From assembly GCA_022266195.1 (NCBI GenBank), contig WHVY01000005.1, positions 3,224,001-3,288,000 on the forward strand: a stretch of DNA of 64,000 nt, written 5' to 3'. This DNA is from Tetranychus cinnabarinus. Taxonomy: Eukaryota > Arthropoda > Arachnida > Trombidiformes > Tetranychidae. Within the stretch, counting starts at the first letter, position 1. Every line of letters starts with the position of its first letter. Of the stretch, positions 50,092-61,374 are shown piece by piece. A program made the position numbers and the translations under genes. The notes below the pieces were generated by a model. It had not been told where the DNA came from and ran no database searches. It saw only the letters and a list, made by a program, of their open reading frames with translations.

Positions 50092-50241
50092 TTAAATAGA
50101 TTTGCAACAAATGAGAAAGGTTTTTAAAGTTGTGGACACACAATGTGTTAAACATTTACCATAAGCACATACCCACGTGTGTAACCATAGAGATAAAGCT
50201 TGTGTTGTCATGGCTCCTAGCTTAATCCATTCAATTGCCAT
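50092..50241 (-). other. Small open frame with a possible splice donor, upstream of UTP20
   Basis: ATG at 50241 opens a 49-residue frame (start MAIEWIKLGAMTTQALSLW) ending at 50092, only 91 bp upstream of the UTP20 start codon on the same strand. After 23 codons there is a good donor (GTATGT at 50172-50167). An acceptor-like CCCTAG lies about 12 bp upstream of the UTP20 ATG, so this may be an upstream ORF or leader exon of the UTP20 transcript. Splicing there would not extend UTP20 in frame. It could also be an independent microprotein or chance. Confidence 0.25.
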
Positions 50242-50281
50242 TTTCAAATATTTTGCTATCAAAATTTTGTTTTTTAACAAT

Positions 50282-51931
50282 TAAACCATTTTTTATTTGG
50301 GTTTTTTACAGAAGCCAAGATATTGATTAAATTATTGCCTGATGCCACAAAGTGTAAATAACTTTTAATGGTTTCAAAAGATCAAGATGACTCCAAGTGA
50401 AATACCAAATGCTTTAGAAGCTATAAATTGATAATTGATGAGCAGCCCAAAAAATCTAATCTTGGACCATTTTTTATTGATTTTGGAAATGATTGTAAAA
50501 AATTGATTGATTAATCACAAGCTTTAATGTTGTTTATTTAGCAAAATAATGAATAAATTAACAAGAGAGATCTGTTGAGATTTTTTTTTCGATTTCGCTC
50601 TATCTTTCACTGTTTTACAATTTAACCATTCGTCAAGTTAGCTTATTCTGTACAAAGTGTAAATTATAATTTTAAACATTGAATCTTGAGAGTTGATCTT
50701 GAGAAGACAATGAGAATAGCTGCTAGTCTTGATCTGAAAGTTAAACACTTTAAGCTCAATTTACAGAAAAATACCATCGTATCTAACCGCAGATTATGTC
50801 GATAGATACTCTGAAGATAAGTTGATTTCATAGTCAATAATTACTCGATGTTTAAAGGCTACTAATTGTAGTATGAATTGTGAACATCAATTAAATGACT
50901 AATTTAAAATGTATGATTCAATATTGCATAAACATGCAATGATATATGGTCACTTGTAACAATAGATTTCCATGTGGATAGATGAAAATGCAGAATTGTT
51001 GATTTTTACACAAATCAATTTGTTCCCAATGATTGCGGAATTAATAGTGATCAGTTGAGTATATGTAATACCAATGTGAAGGAATTTGATTAGGAATAGT
51101 CAATCAAGTCTTTCAAACTCAAGCAGACTAGAAGATTGTTGGCCTCATAGTTTCCATTAAAGTGGTCAGTCAGAAAATTAAATCTCTTCACTTCCATTGA
51201 TTAAAAGTTTTTCCGTCTCCAGATGGTCATTTGCAGGGACTGTCCTTTTATCTAAGATCATTGGAATAAAAAAGGTAAAAAAATAATTTAATAGAGTATT
51301 CAATGATTTTTGCATTAATCATCAATTGAAATGGCAAAGCAGCTGAATCAATACTTTTCGTGAAATTAGCAAAATTATGTCGACATGTTGAGTGAATACA
51401 ATTGAAAGCATCATACTCAATGTTTGAATTCAAAGTAATCATTTTTGATCAAACTCCGAGGTAATCAACATCAATCATACTGATTCTTTCAAAAACATTA
51501 CACCAATTAATATTAGTTCAAGAGCGAAATTGTCTAAACCTTTCGATTGATTAATGTCCCTATAATGATTGAGAGTCAAAAAAGCAACCTGATTGTTGTC
51601 TTTGTCCAATGATTTGAAAAGATGATTTACAATCGTTTTATGAGTTGCTGATTTATTTAAGGTCCATGCAGTAAAATCCTGCGGCAAGCGATATTTCACG
51701 GAGATTTCGATAAATTATTGAAGGACTAGTTTCTAACAATCATCATCGTTTTAATTTATAATATTTTATAGAAAGAAAATTCATTTTCTAGAAACAATCA
51801 GGCATAAAACAAAAATAGTGTAAAGAATCTGATGTAGGAATCATCTTAACAACAGTGGATACTCCAAGATAATTAAATAACAACAACGAGCCAGGGAAAA
51901 TCTTATAAAACAATTGAGAAAAATATCACTT
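50282..51931. other. Intergenic stretch between UTP20 and SLC35C2
   Basis: Mostly AT-rich and without recognisable genes. A 75-codon minus-strand frame at 51475-51699 (with DFTAWTLNKSATHKTIVNHL) has non-repetitive, protein-like composition, but it has no ATG start (GTG only) and an in-frame TAA close upstream. I cannot assign it to a family or to an exon. The SLC35C2 3'UTR lies just below 51932. Confidence 0.35.
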
Positions 51932-53598
51932 CTAGTAATCTCTGAGGGTTGGTTTAAGATGTATTTTTCTTTCCAGAGGCTTGCCATAAAAATTTTGATG
52001 AATATATTTCTCACCTTTTGCCATTTCATTAGCACGTATGTAAACATGCAATGAGATACCAGTAAGACAAACAGCTAAACCAATTAAATTAATTCTACTA
52101 ATTTCATCACGAGAATATTCTATAGCTATGTATAACGTGAATACTTCTTTAAATATGCCAGCTATAGACAAGGTTAAACTCGAAGTATACGTGATTAGAA
52201 GATATTCACTGAGTTCCATGAGGAAAGCGAGGAATGAACCAATCAGAATGTATATGAAAGAGTATGTGTTGAAAAAAACTGAAAAACTTTTGTTGATCAG
52301 TGGTAAGGCTTCAAATACGAATGTGAATGGCGATAGAGATAAAATCATCCATGGTTGTACGTGGTACATCATATCAACTGGATTACTTAAACCTATTTAC
52401 AACCAAGAATAAAAAGGAAATTAGAAAAAAAATTTAGCAAATTCATCATCTTGAATGAGATAAAAAAACAATAAACATACCCATATCTTTCCTCTGCATC
52501 AATAACTGTGCCAAAGTCCATCTTAAACCACCAAGGAAAGATGCAATTAAAACTAGTGTGAAGCCTTTGGAACTGAATTGAGTTGAATGGTATGTGAACA
52601 TAGCGAGACCACTGGAAATTAATATAACAACCACAACCAGAGAGATGCGCTAGAAATAAAGCAAAAGAAAATAAAACTATAAATTAATTATCAAATTCTA
52701 AGGTAACCAGGCAATCCATTTTTAATAACTGTAAAGTGGATTGAACTATTTCTTCCCAAACTTCATAACAACCTAGTTATATCACATGAGAAATAATAAT
52801 ACAATGAAATTGCCAATCATCATATCAAGCCAATAAAAAAATCATTGTTTAAGGTAAGTCCAAACAAGGAAAACCTTTGATTATGAGTAATGCGGCTAAT
52901 GAAATTTAAGAAAACGAAGAGTTTCTCTAAAAAATGGATTGGCAATACCAAACAATAATGTTGATTGTCTAAATGCATGCTGTACTCCAAGGTTGGCTGC
53001 AGATACTAATTTTTCAAATTTTCTTGGGGGAACTAAAGTCTGAAATAGTAACAGTAACAGGATAATGGTTTAATTGATTAGCCTTGTTAACAGTTTGGAC
53101 AAAAGTCAGCATTTAACCTTTCTAGAATTTACCTTTTTCTCTAAGCCGAAAACAATCGCAAAGCCAAGGATGAATATTATACAAGTACTTTTGGTCATGG
53201 TATAAAGAGAAATTGTAATGTACTCGAAGGACCAATTGGAGAAACCAATATCCAGTGCACTGGCAAATCCAATTGTGGCTAATTTCTTTACATTGGCGGA
53301 ACAGTTTAGAGTCGCTCTAAAATTACCAGTTACAATAATCATGATAAATCGAACAACAGCGGATAGCAAGAATTTCATTATCATATGGCATGTAACAACT
53401 AAAAAAGGAAAGTGAAAGCCCTGAAAGAAAAGAAAGAGAAACAAATGATAAATTGGTATCCATAAAAGTAAGCTCTTGATGACATACCTTTAAAAACCAT
53501 TTTTGATAAAATGTTATCCCAATTGAGAAACAATAATAGAGAAGGATAAGCGAAAGAGTCCGAATTCCTTTGAGATAGACTGCTTTATCAAACATCAT
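51932..53598 (-). CDS. SLC35C2: Solute carrier family 35 member C2 (nucleotide-sugar transporter family)
   Basis: Four coding exons, 53488-53598, 53133-53420, 52481-52649 and 51932-52392, give 342 residues (human about 365). Junctions are phase 0, 0 and 1, with donors GTATGT, GTAAAT and GTATGT and acceptors CTTTCAG, TTTCTAG and AAATAG. The protein is a multi-pass (about 10 helices) EamA/TPT-fold transporter. Family landmarks in order are YYCFSIGITFYQKW (21-34), SLYTMTKS (108-115), FTYHSTQF, GGLRWTLAQ (173-181) and SSLTLSIAGIFKE (260-272). SLC35C2 acts in the ER-Golgi/cis-Golgi and has been linked to GDP-fucose supply for Notch O-fucosylation; its transport substrate is less certain than that of SLC35C1. 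The C-terminal cytoplasmic tail is short. The 483-bp second intron is longer than the others (67 and 88 bp) and contains an open stretch with a strong acceptor. No disruption is seen. Confidence 0.93.
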
Positions 53599-55765
53599 GT
53601 TTGACTGGTTGTGTTTACGTTTTTAGCTTTTCCTCTGATGGTCAATTGTGAAGCAATGAAATAATTTTATTCTGGCAGCATAGTTATGATTAGTTAATTG
53701 GCAGATTAGGTAAAACTTAATTTATATTAATGAATAATTAAGTAAAAAATATAATAACAATCACTGTTTTAAAATTGGACCAAAATATAGCCTAAGAATA
53801 GGTAACCATGTTGATGTAAACTTGCAGTAGGGAGATATTGATAACACTATGATGATAATGGTGATTGTGGTAATAGAAGTGTTTTGTTGATTCCATTGGT
53901 AAGATTAGAGAATAAATTGAATTATAATAAATAGGACAGGTGGTTTACTCTTTACCCGGTGGTTAATCACAATAATAAAGGAATGAATAGGTACAAACAC
54001 AGAGGCAGATTTGGCTGGAAAGAAGAAGAAAGAGAGGGAATAATGTAACCAGAAGGAGATACACAGCAAGCTGTAAAAATGGAGATTGTTTGCTTTTGTT
54101 TCTCCAGTTTTTTCTCCAACCTTTTTACTCTCTTTTTTTGCTTCTCTTGCTCTTTCTCTCTCTTTCTCCCTGTCTTCAAAGGAAACCACAGTTGGTTCGC
54201 ACTAACAAGACCATGAATTTTGCTGATGGTTGAACTTGGGTGAACTCGTAATCAAGTAAATCTCAAGATATTGATGGTTCCTGATGATATACACGATGTA
54301 GTCTATTTTGTAAACATTTATGAAAACACTAACAAAGTAGCTTCACCAAACACTTGATTGAACCTGAAAATACAAAAAAGACATGACCACTTAGGATGAT
54401 AAAAGACAACAAAATCACTAATTATCAACATGCTTTACTTTTTACTGAAAGTGTCTCACCAAAAAAGGTAAGAAATGTGTCATTGTTGACTTTAATGCGC
54501 TGTACACAATGTTTCAACAAGCTCAGTTTTCAGATCATCTTCACACACCAAGAAACAATCTGAACAAAAATACAAACAAAAAAACAAGATCGTCGACAAT
54601 TATTAAATTGAAAGCGAGAAAAAAAACGTAGATATAATGACAATAGTTTGAAATGTATTAGAAACTGGTTCAGCCGGAAACTTGATCGGAACTGTGTCAG
54701 GAGAAAGTGGAAATACGTTGAAATAAAAGGTGAAAACAAGTTTAAATTGTTGATAATATTAAGAGATCACCCTTGATATGGTTTTGCGGATGACCATGAA
54801 AAAAGTTAATGGTTTATTTACCATTCCTTTGCATCTCAGTTTTCAGGTAAATTGTATTAACTCGTGTACCAAGGACAATTTAAATTCAACATTTAGATAC
54901 TTTCAACTGATCAATCAATCTAATTAAAATAAAACAATATTTAGTTTTACAGTTAACTATAATCACTTGCCATTGAACCTAAATATTGTTTCCGCACAAA
55001 TCTGAATCGTATCCATCATTGTACTTCTATGTGAGCGTAAATTGATATTGTTAACCAAGGCAACGCATCTAAAGCTCATTTGACTGATGATTGACATTTG
55101 TCCCGAATAACTGATCAATAATAAGATCAACTAAATTCAGAGCATAATGTTTTGGACTCTATAATAGGACAGTTGACAATCAGCTTACCAAATTGTAAAA
55201 GCTTGCTTTGATTTCCATTGATTATTCCGTCAGTCGAACTATCACTCAATTTTAAAGCCTAAAAGTAGACTTAAATGGTTAAATGGAGGTCCAAATTGTC
55301 ACTAATTATTATTTAATTATTCATTTATCAATTTTTGAGCTTTTCAATGGTAAATCATTTGACAGCTTTTGAAGTTATCACAAGAAGACCCTATGAAAAC
55401 CTTGCTGTTGTACAGGTTGAACAAAATGATAAAATCCAAACAGGTTGACGATTATTCATTTATATATTGATGTATCAAATATTTATAACAGAAACAACAA
55501 TCATTTCACCCTGAATTGTCCAAATTTATTACTTATCAAATTAACAAACAATGTCACTATTGTTATTGACAATAATATTGTGAATAAAATAAAGATTATA
55601 AATATCTTTGATCAATTTATTGTGAGGAAACTTTATTGAATAGATCCAATCCAATCTGGATCCAAAAGTAAAGCGATACCAGTAAAGCGAGGGAAAGTGT
55701 AAATTAAAAATAGATATTTATGAGTTGATTAAGTGTATCAAAATTGTTATTCCTAACATTGGCCC
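53599..55765. other. Intergenic, low-complexity
   Basis: It holds the upstream flank of SLC35C2 and AT-rich DNA, including a pyrimidine-rich run (plus strand) at about 54095-54180 that yields a Glu/Lys/Arg-rich artefactual frame on the minus strand. I recognise no gene. Confidence 0.4.
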
Positions 55766-55983
55766 ATGATTCCCAAAGAAATAATTAGAAGGATTTCGAT
55801 TGCCCGTCAAAATATTGAAAAAAAACTAAGACTGTATTTGAAAGTCTATTGTGAAGCCTACGGACAAAAGTAAGTGTCAGAAGTGAACCATCTTCTGTAT
55901 CATTTTTATATGTATTTTCTCGTTCTAAATTCAACTGTAGGATTCAATTTTCTCAGGCAATGATAATTGATCGATATAATTGA
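55766..55983 (+). CDS. Possible two-exon microprotein (48 aa)
   Basis: ATG at 55766 opens a 34-codon-plus-2 exon (55766-55869) ending at a strong donor (AAAA then GTAAGTG). A 71-bp intron ends with ACTGTAG at 55940, and exon 2 (55941-55983) continues in frame to TGA. The predicted product of 48 residues is basic and helical in appearance (IARQNIEKKLRLYLKVYCEA). The intron size matches those of UTP20 and SLC35C2. I do not recognise the protein. It might be a genuine small ORF, part of a longer transcript leading to the gene at 57 kb, or chance; a TAA lies four codons upstream of the ATG in the same frame. Confidence 0.35.
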
Positions 55984-56863
55984 TCCTCAACCTGCACATG
56001 ATGAAAATCGTCAAGTGAAAGGGTGAAAAATGGTAGATTTTACCAACCTAATAGGGCTTGAGTTGTTGACAAACTCTGACGCAAAATAGCAGTTTATCTT
56101 GTTATAAATAGACCTCAGTTAGTTTCGTTACATATGATGGAAGTATCAATCTACAATTGTCTTAATATGACCAGAAACAACCTGGAAAATCGCCAGACTT
56201 TGAAAATCTTCGAAATCTGTGACGGAAGAAGAAAAAAATGTACAAAATTTTCGTCTCTTCTCACTCTTATTTTTTTCCTAGCAATATTCAGTTAGACCAG
56301 CTAGATCAGCCGTGAAAAAGCAAGTTAAAATAATGGGTAAACGGTTTAAACTATTTATTTTTTTACATCGGTAAATAGGTAAGTAAAGAGATCGTGTACA
56401 TTCAATAATTAAACTAATTATAAAAATTTAACGTTACCCTTTCTTAATAACCTTTTTATTTTTCAGATTTTTTCTTGTAATTCCAACAAACAGCGGAAAA
56501 TCACTTATCATTGGATCAACGAAAGATGAACATTTTCGCCCCTCATTCAACTCTACGTATATTATCCGAAGATTTTTATATTTGCTGTTGAAAAATATCT
56601 CTTGTTATCGTGAAACAATTTGCTGAATAAATTACTGTTACTTTTGATTAAGCCCGGGAGAACTTCAAGGGTACCAATCATCATCATTACAGCCACAACC
56701 ACATCATCATCATATTGTTAAAACCTTTGGCAATCTTGCATTGGATTTAATTTCACTTCAATTGAGAGTGTAATTGAGCATTCACATTTTAACATCAACA
56801 AACTCGTCAAATCATTCTCAAATCAAAAAGCAATCAATCAGTGAAGTGAAAATAGACGTTAAG

Positions 56864-57009
56864 GTATCAAAAAACATCTATTTTCATCTATATTGCCACC
56901 ACTTGTTCATTAGCGAGTGAAAAAGTGTAACAGTGTTAAAACACTTCTTGACATTCATCATTGCCTAGTCTTCATTTAACTATTACGTTTTATTTTTTCA
57001 ATTTCTCAG
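56864..57009 (+). other. Putative 5'UTR intron of the surface-protein gene
   Basis: A donor-like AAG-GTATCA at 56864 and a pyrimidine-rich acceptor (TTTCAATTTCTCAG) ending at 57009 flank a 146-bp segment. The ATG of the downstream gene lies 8 bp after the acceptor. Confidence 0.35.
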
Positions 57010-57017
57010 TGTCAACT

Positions 57018-58064
57018 ATGATTTGGTTTATTACTTTATTCATATCATATTGGATGATTAATCCAAGTGATTGTTTGGCCAGTAAATCCTGTTCTCCTTC
57101 TTGTTTCACCTCCGTCTTCAGTTTGGCCAATGACACCCGTAAAAGTGAATGCGCGTCCAGAGTCAACTGTCTAGCCCAAGCAACCTTTCATGTTATCCAG
57201 CGTGGTTCCTTTGAAGAAGAAGTCAATATAACTGTGGTTGGTTATGGATTAAAGCATGGTGTTGAGCGAACAATCGCATTCACACTCAACAATACACATG
57301 AACAGATTGAGTATCTGTGCCAAATGACTGGACAAGGCAAACTTCAAGCAATGGTTATCCAAGGATCCAAATCAAACTTTCCAACAAACGAAGTTCGAAA
57401 TGTCAGTGGAGCATTAATCTGTCAATGGACTTTTGGTAAAGATGACTACAAATGGCCTACACATGCCAATTATTCAAAAATTAACTTGCTAGAAGCCAGG
57501 AACTACCAGATATCTCTGAGATCGGATAATGTAACCAAAGTCGTCGCACGCGATCTTTCAAAGCTACCAATCTATCGAATGAATTTCCTTCGATGCTGCT
57601 ACAAACCTCACGGTGGACTGAATTACCTCTTTATTAGCAACCAAACCACTCACGATACCAACTTTTACCTTCAAGCCTTTCCTCCCATTCCTAAAACCAT
57701 GCAAGTTAACCTAGTGAACCCAAAAGGGGGTGAATTTAGGATCATCTGTAATTCATCAAACGCCTTCAATGCTTCAGTTAAAGTTGGATCTCGATGGGCA
57801 CCCATGAGAGACTTGCGTTTCTATGAGATTGTGAAAAGAGAAGCACCTTTCCCTGATTTCCGTTGTGTTTGGTCTCAGCCTTTAAAGCTCGTTGAGTCAA
57901 GTGGATCCATTGATACACGAAATGGCAGATATAATCTGGAAATTATGTCCGACGGAAAGTCAACTTATCGAGAACCAACAATTGGCTTACATGGCGCTTC
58001 TCATTCGTTATTTGCTAGTTTCACTTTGATTTTAATTTCCGTATTCTTCCATCTGCTTGTGTGA
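57018..58064 (+). CDS. Secreted/GPI-anchored Cys-rich glycoprotein, family unknown
   Basis: A single coding exon of 348 residues starts at ATG 57018, the first ATG in the frame. The N-terminus is a signal peptide (MIWFITLFISYWMINPSDCLA, cleavage near residue 21). The ectodomain has ten Cys (an even number) and about nine N-X-S/T sequons (for example NDT, NIT, NNT, NVS, NYS, NVT, NQT, NSS, NAS), so it is probably disulfide-bonded and heavily glycosylated. The C-terminus is a hydrophobic stretch (LFASFTLILISVFFHLLV) with no cytoplasmic residues after it, preceded by small polar residues (GASHS), the arrangement of a GPI-anchor signal. I recognise no domain; an Ig-like or other beta-sandwich ectodomain is conceivable but not shown. 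Candidate polyadenylation signals lie near 58496 and 58515. Coding composition is clearly higher in GC than its flanks, and there are no disruptions. Confidence 0.85.
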   Translation: MIWFITLFISYWMINPSDCLASKSCSPSCFTSVFSLANDTRKSECASRVNCLAQATFHVIQRGSFEEEVNITVVGYGLKHGVERTIAFTLNNTHEQIEYLCQMTGQGKLQAMVIQGSKSNFPTNEVRNVSGALICQWTFGKDDYKWPTHANYSKINLLEARNYQISLRSDNVTKVVARDLSKLPIYRMNFLRCCYKPHGGLNYLFISNQTTHDTNFYLQAFPPIPKTMQVNLVNPKGGEFRIICNSSNAFNASVKVGSRWAPMRDLRFYEIVKREAPFPDFRCVWSQPLKLVESSGSIDTRNGRYNLEIMSDGKSTYREPTIGLHGASHSLFASFTLILISVFFHLLV

Positions 58065-60716
58065 TTTTATGTTCGTCATAAAATATTTATTTGATTGCTC
58101 CAGGTGAACCAATTAATCTATCAGACAGGTAAACATGATTTACTTGTGTGCAATTCAACTTTTCTCAAAATTGTTTCATTATTACCTGAAAGCTGTAAAA
58201 AGTCAACCATAATTATACAGACAGAAACCAAAAAAAAGGGCAGCAAAAGGTGCTATTAAGTCTTTAGCATTATCAATGATTCACAATGATTATTCAATAT
58301 GCTCATTAACCTTAGATATAAACTGTTTCCACGCCCGATTATCATGTATATTAATAGACTTTCAATGTAATTTAATGTACAGCCCATGAATATTGACACT
58401 AATTGACACTGTTAATTCAAATGAAGAATGGTAATCAAACAAAACAAAAAATGAAATGTCAACAAACCAAATGTTGACAGTTGATTGAAAAATGAAATAA
58501 AATCAAATGAATTGTGAATAAAAAAACGTGACAACAAATTTCAATCATTCATTAATTTTCAATAAAAACTGGAAATATATTTTGATTATCAGGCAAACAA
58601 AACACTGAACATTTAATGAACCGAGCAAAATACAAAATTTAAAACATTGATCAGCAAAAAGACTGTTGCATTAAAAAATCAATAGATGTCGTTACAACAC
58701 CAACAATCGACCCAATAGTTTCAATTAAATTAACAATTGATTAAATCCATCAACTCTGTACCGATGGCAATAATTTATTAAAACGTTCATTAAAGTTAAT
58801 CGGCCAAATGTAATTGACATTAAATCCAAGCAAGCCTCTAACATAAGATTCCTAGTCAAACATAAATCCAATGAAACATTAACAATTGCATTAAAGGCCT
58901 AATCAATCTCATCTCAATAAGCTGTAATCTGACCATTAAACTAAACCATTAGTAGACCTGGAAATTTTTTACATTTAATTTTGTTCAAATGTTATTCCAA
59001 TGTTTCATCTTTTCATGGTGTTCAAATAGCACCTTAACATTGTATTGTAGATGAAGTCAATCTTTATTTATGTTGTATTAAAATGATAATCAAACAAAGT
59101 CTTTATTTATAAATCTTAAAATCCAAAAATAGAGACTCAAAATCAATAGCAATGTAAATAGCAAACCTTTACAAGTCAAGAAACATTCAATAGTGAAAAC
59201 TGTGTAATGTCATTTTTACAATTCACTTTGAGACTTTTATTTTCATGATTGACAAAATTGGAAGGAGAGAAACAGGGAAACACTGAAAACCATTGAAACT
59301 GAATCATCAACTTTCAATGGAATCATGATTAAGTCAATTCATTTTGCGAAACAATTCTCAACCCAAAATTGGTTAACTTATTTTGTTGCATTTCGTGAAA
59401 TGTTGACAGAGAAAATTGAATTAGCTCATTTTAGGTAGCCTTTGAAGATGGAAAGCTTGAAACTATTGAATTTAGCATTGGATAAATTAAATTGTAACAA
59501 AATTTTGAGCATTTGAATAAACTAAACTTGAAAGTTGCAGTAAAATAGAGAAACGAAGTAAAGAAAAGAAATTTTTGCAAGTTAATTTAAAAATAATTTA
59601 CTCTTTATTCAAAGCATTTAAACATTTAATGGTTAGACAATGTTTTGATTCAAGGGCCTGTAAATTGACTAAAAAATTTAATGTGAACAAGTGATTAAAA
59701 TGGTGATAAATGTTGAAACTAAATGTAGTTAGTTTCATGGTTATTAGCATAATTGAGATGCTTTTAGATAAATCTCATCTCTCAATGAACAGTTACAATT
59801 GAGACATTATCATGTTAGTTGTTCAAGACAATTTAGCGTTGATTTATTGATGAAACTGAAATATGTTTGAAGCTGGAAACATTCAAGTCAACATTTCAAT
59901 GTCTCAACTTGAAATTACTTTTTTTCGGAATGAATCAGTTTCTCTGGTAAAATCAATTGAGTTTTTGTCTGAAATTTTCAGTTCACTTATGGATTGTCTG
60001 AAGGTTCATTTTCAGATTGAATCTGAACATTTCAAGGTTCGTGCTTTTGTTGCTGTGAAAAGTCTCATTTTGTTCAGAAATTTTTGTCTGAAAGTTTTGT
60101 CAGATGCAAGTCCGAAGACCTTAATTCAGATTCAAACCTTTCCTTTATTTGGGTTGATTGTTAGTACTTAATCAGCTGTTGGATAAAAGGCAATATATTT
60201 GCAAATTTTTGATGAAATGTAAATTTCCAATCTTGATTCAATCTTAATCCAAGTTAACTCTGAATTTAAATTTAAAATTGTTTTCTTCTTCACCTATTTT
60301 TGTTTCTTGATCAATTTTGGCAAAAAGTTTTTGTATTAACTTTCAACTCATTTCCCATTAACTTGAATAATAATGAACAAAAAAAGCTTTTTAATTGGTA
60401 ACAAAATTGCAAAAGGAAAAGACAATCTTAACCATTTAGTTCATAAAAAGGTTTGAATTGACAATTAACACTTCAAAATATTGTTTAATCAGTCATTAAG
60501 ACTGAGACAAAGTTGAAACCTTTGAGATTATTCAACTTCAGGATTGCTTGTTTAATGCAGGAATGAAATTGTTACAATTAATTCCCATTTCGAATAAATT
60601 TGAGACAATTGGAATTAATTGTGAAGGGAAAAGAAAAAATGTTCAATGGAAATATATAAATCCACGTTTAGAAATCATATTCATTGGAAACGTTGAGCAC
60701 ATTGGAAAAAAATACT
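58065..60716. other. 3' flank and AT-rich spacer
   Basis: It holds the 3'UTR of the surface-protein gene, then AT-rich DNA. A 102-codon plus-strand frame at 59863-60171 has an ATG, but it includes internally repeated phrases (TTTTTGTCTGAAA-type) and no recognisable domain, so I do not call it a gene. Confidence 0.4.
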
Positions 60717-61241
60717 AATAGTTATAGAGGCCAAGTTTGGACATTCCTGTCCGCTCTGGATCAACTTTTTGCCCGGATCTTGAAAAAGTTTTACTTGAAT
60801 TTTACACCCTTTCTACCGAAACTTTTGAAAGGAAATTGCTAGAAAATTTTCGAGAATTCTAGATAATGGTGATCTGTCTCCTGCGGGGTATGAAAAGCTG
60901 AAAAGATTATCCAAAGGGCCAGAGGAATGTCAGAGAGTGTTGTAGGGTTCATTAGTTGAAAAACCTTTTTCGAGTTGACTATTGAGAAAATTGTATGTAT
61001 TCGGATAAATTAAATAGTTTAATTATACTTACACTGATCACGATTCTTGCTACAAAAAAGAAACATGGAATCATTTTGGAAATTTTGGAACCAAAATCAT
61101 TTGATATGATTTCATAATAAATTAAATCCTTGCTCCAATCATGGAAGTTCTAACCCTTTCAATTCAAATTCGATCAGACTCGGGTGAAAAGTTGGCCCAG
61201 AGCGGAAAAGAATGTCTAGGGCAGAGCATTATACAACTACT
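60717..61241. mobile_element. Inverted-repeat DNA transposon, copy A (525 bp)
   Basis: The left end (from AATAGTTATAGAGG, through CATTCCTGTCCGCTCTGG and CAACTTTTTGCCCGG) is mirrored by the right end, whose reverse complement reads AGTAGTTGTATAATG then CATTCTTTTCCGCTCTGG and CAACTTTTCACCCG. ATACT flanks both sides (60712-60716 and 61243-61247), a possible 5-6 bp target-site duplication. There is no intact ORF, so the element is non-autonomous. Confidence 0.65.
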
Positions 61242-61374
61242 GATACTCAACAATTTCTGAAATTTACCCTTTTTTCCTGTGAACGACGAAATCTACTTTT
61301 GTGGGAAATTCCAATAAAATCTATCAAACTATCTTATTGGCCCTGGAGCCGTCGGTCAAGTCTGGTAAGATGCT

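Noticed and set aside
53905..54189. Glu/Lys/Arg-rich minus-strand frame
   Set aside because: It comes from a pyrimidine-rich simple-sequence tract on the plus strand and has no recognisable domain.
56961..57017. Extension of the surface-protein start to 56961
   Set aside because: That codon is TTG; the first ATG in frame is 57018, directly after a good acceptor, and it gives a standard signal peptide.
59863..60171. 102-codon plus-strand frame
   Set aside because: Internally repeated phrases and the lack of recognisable motifs make it an unconvincing gene.
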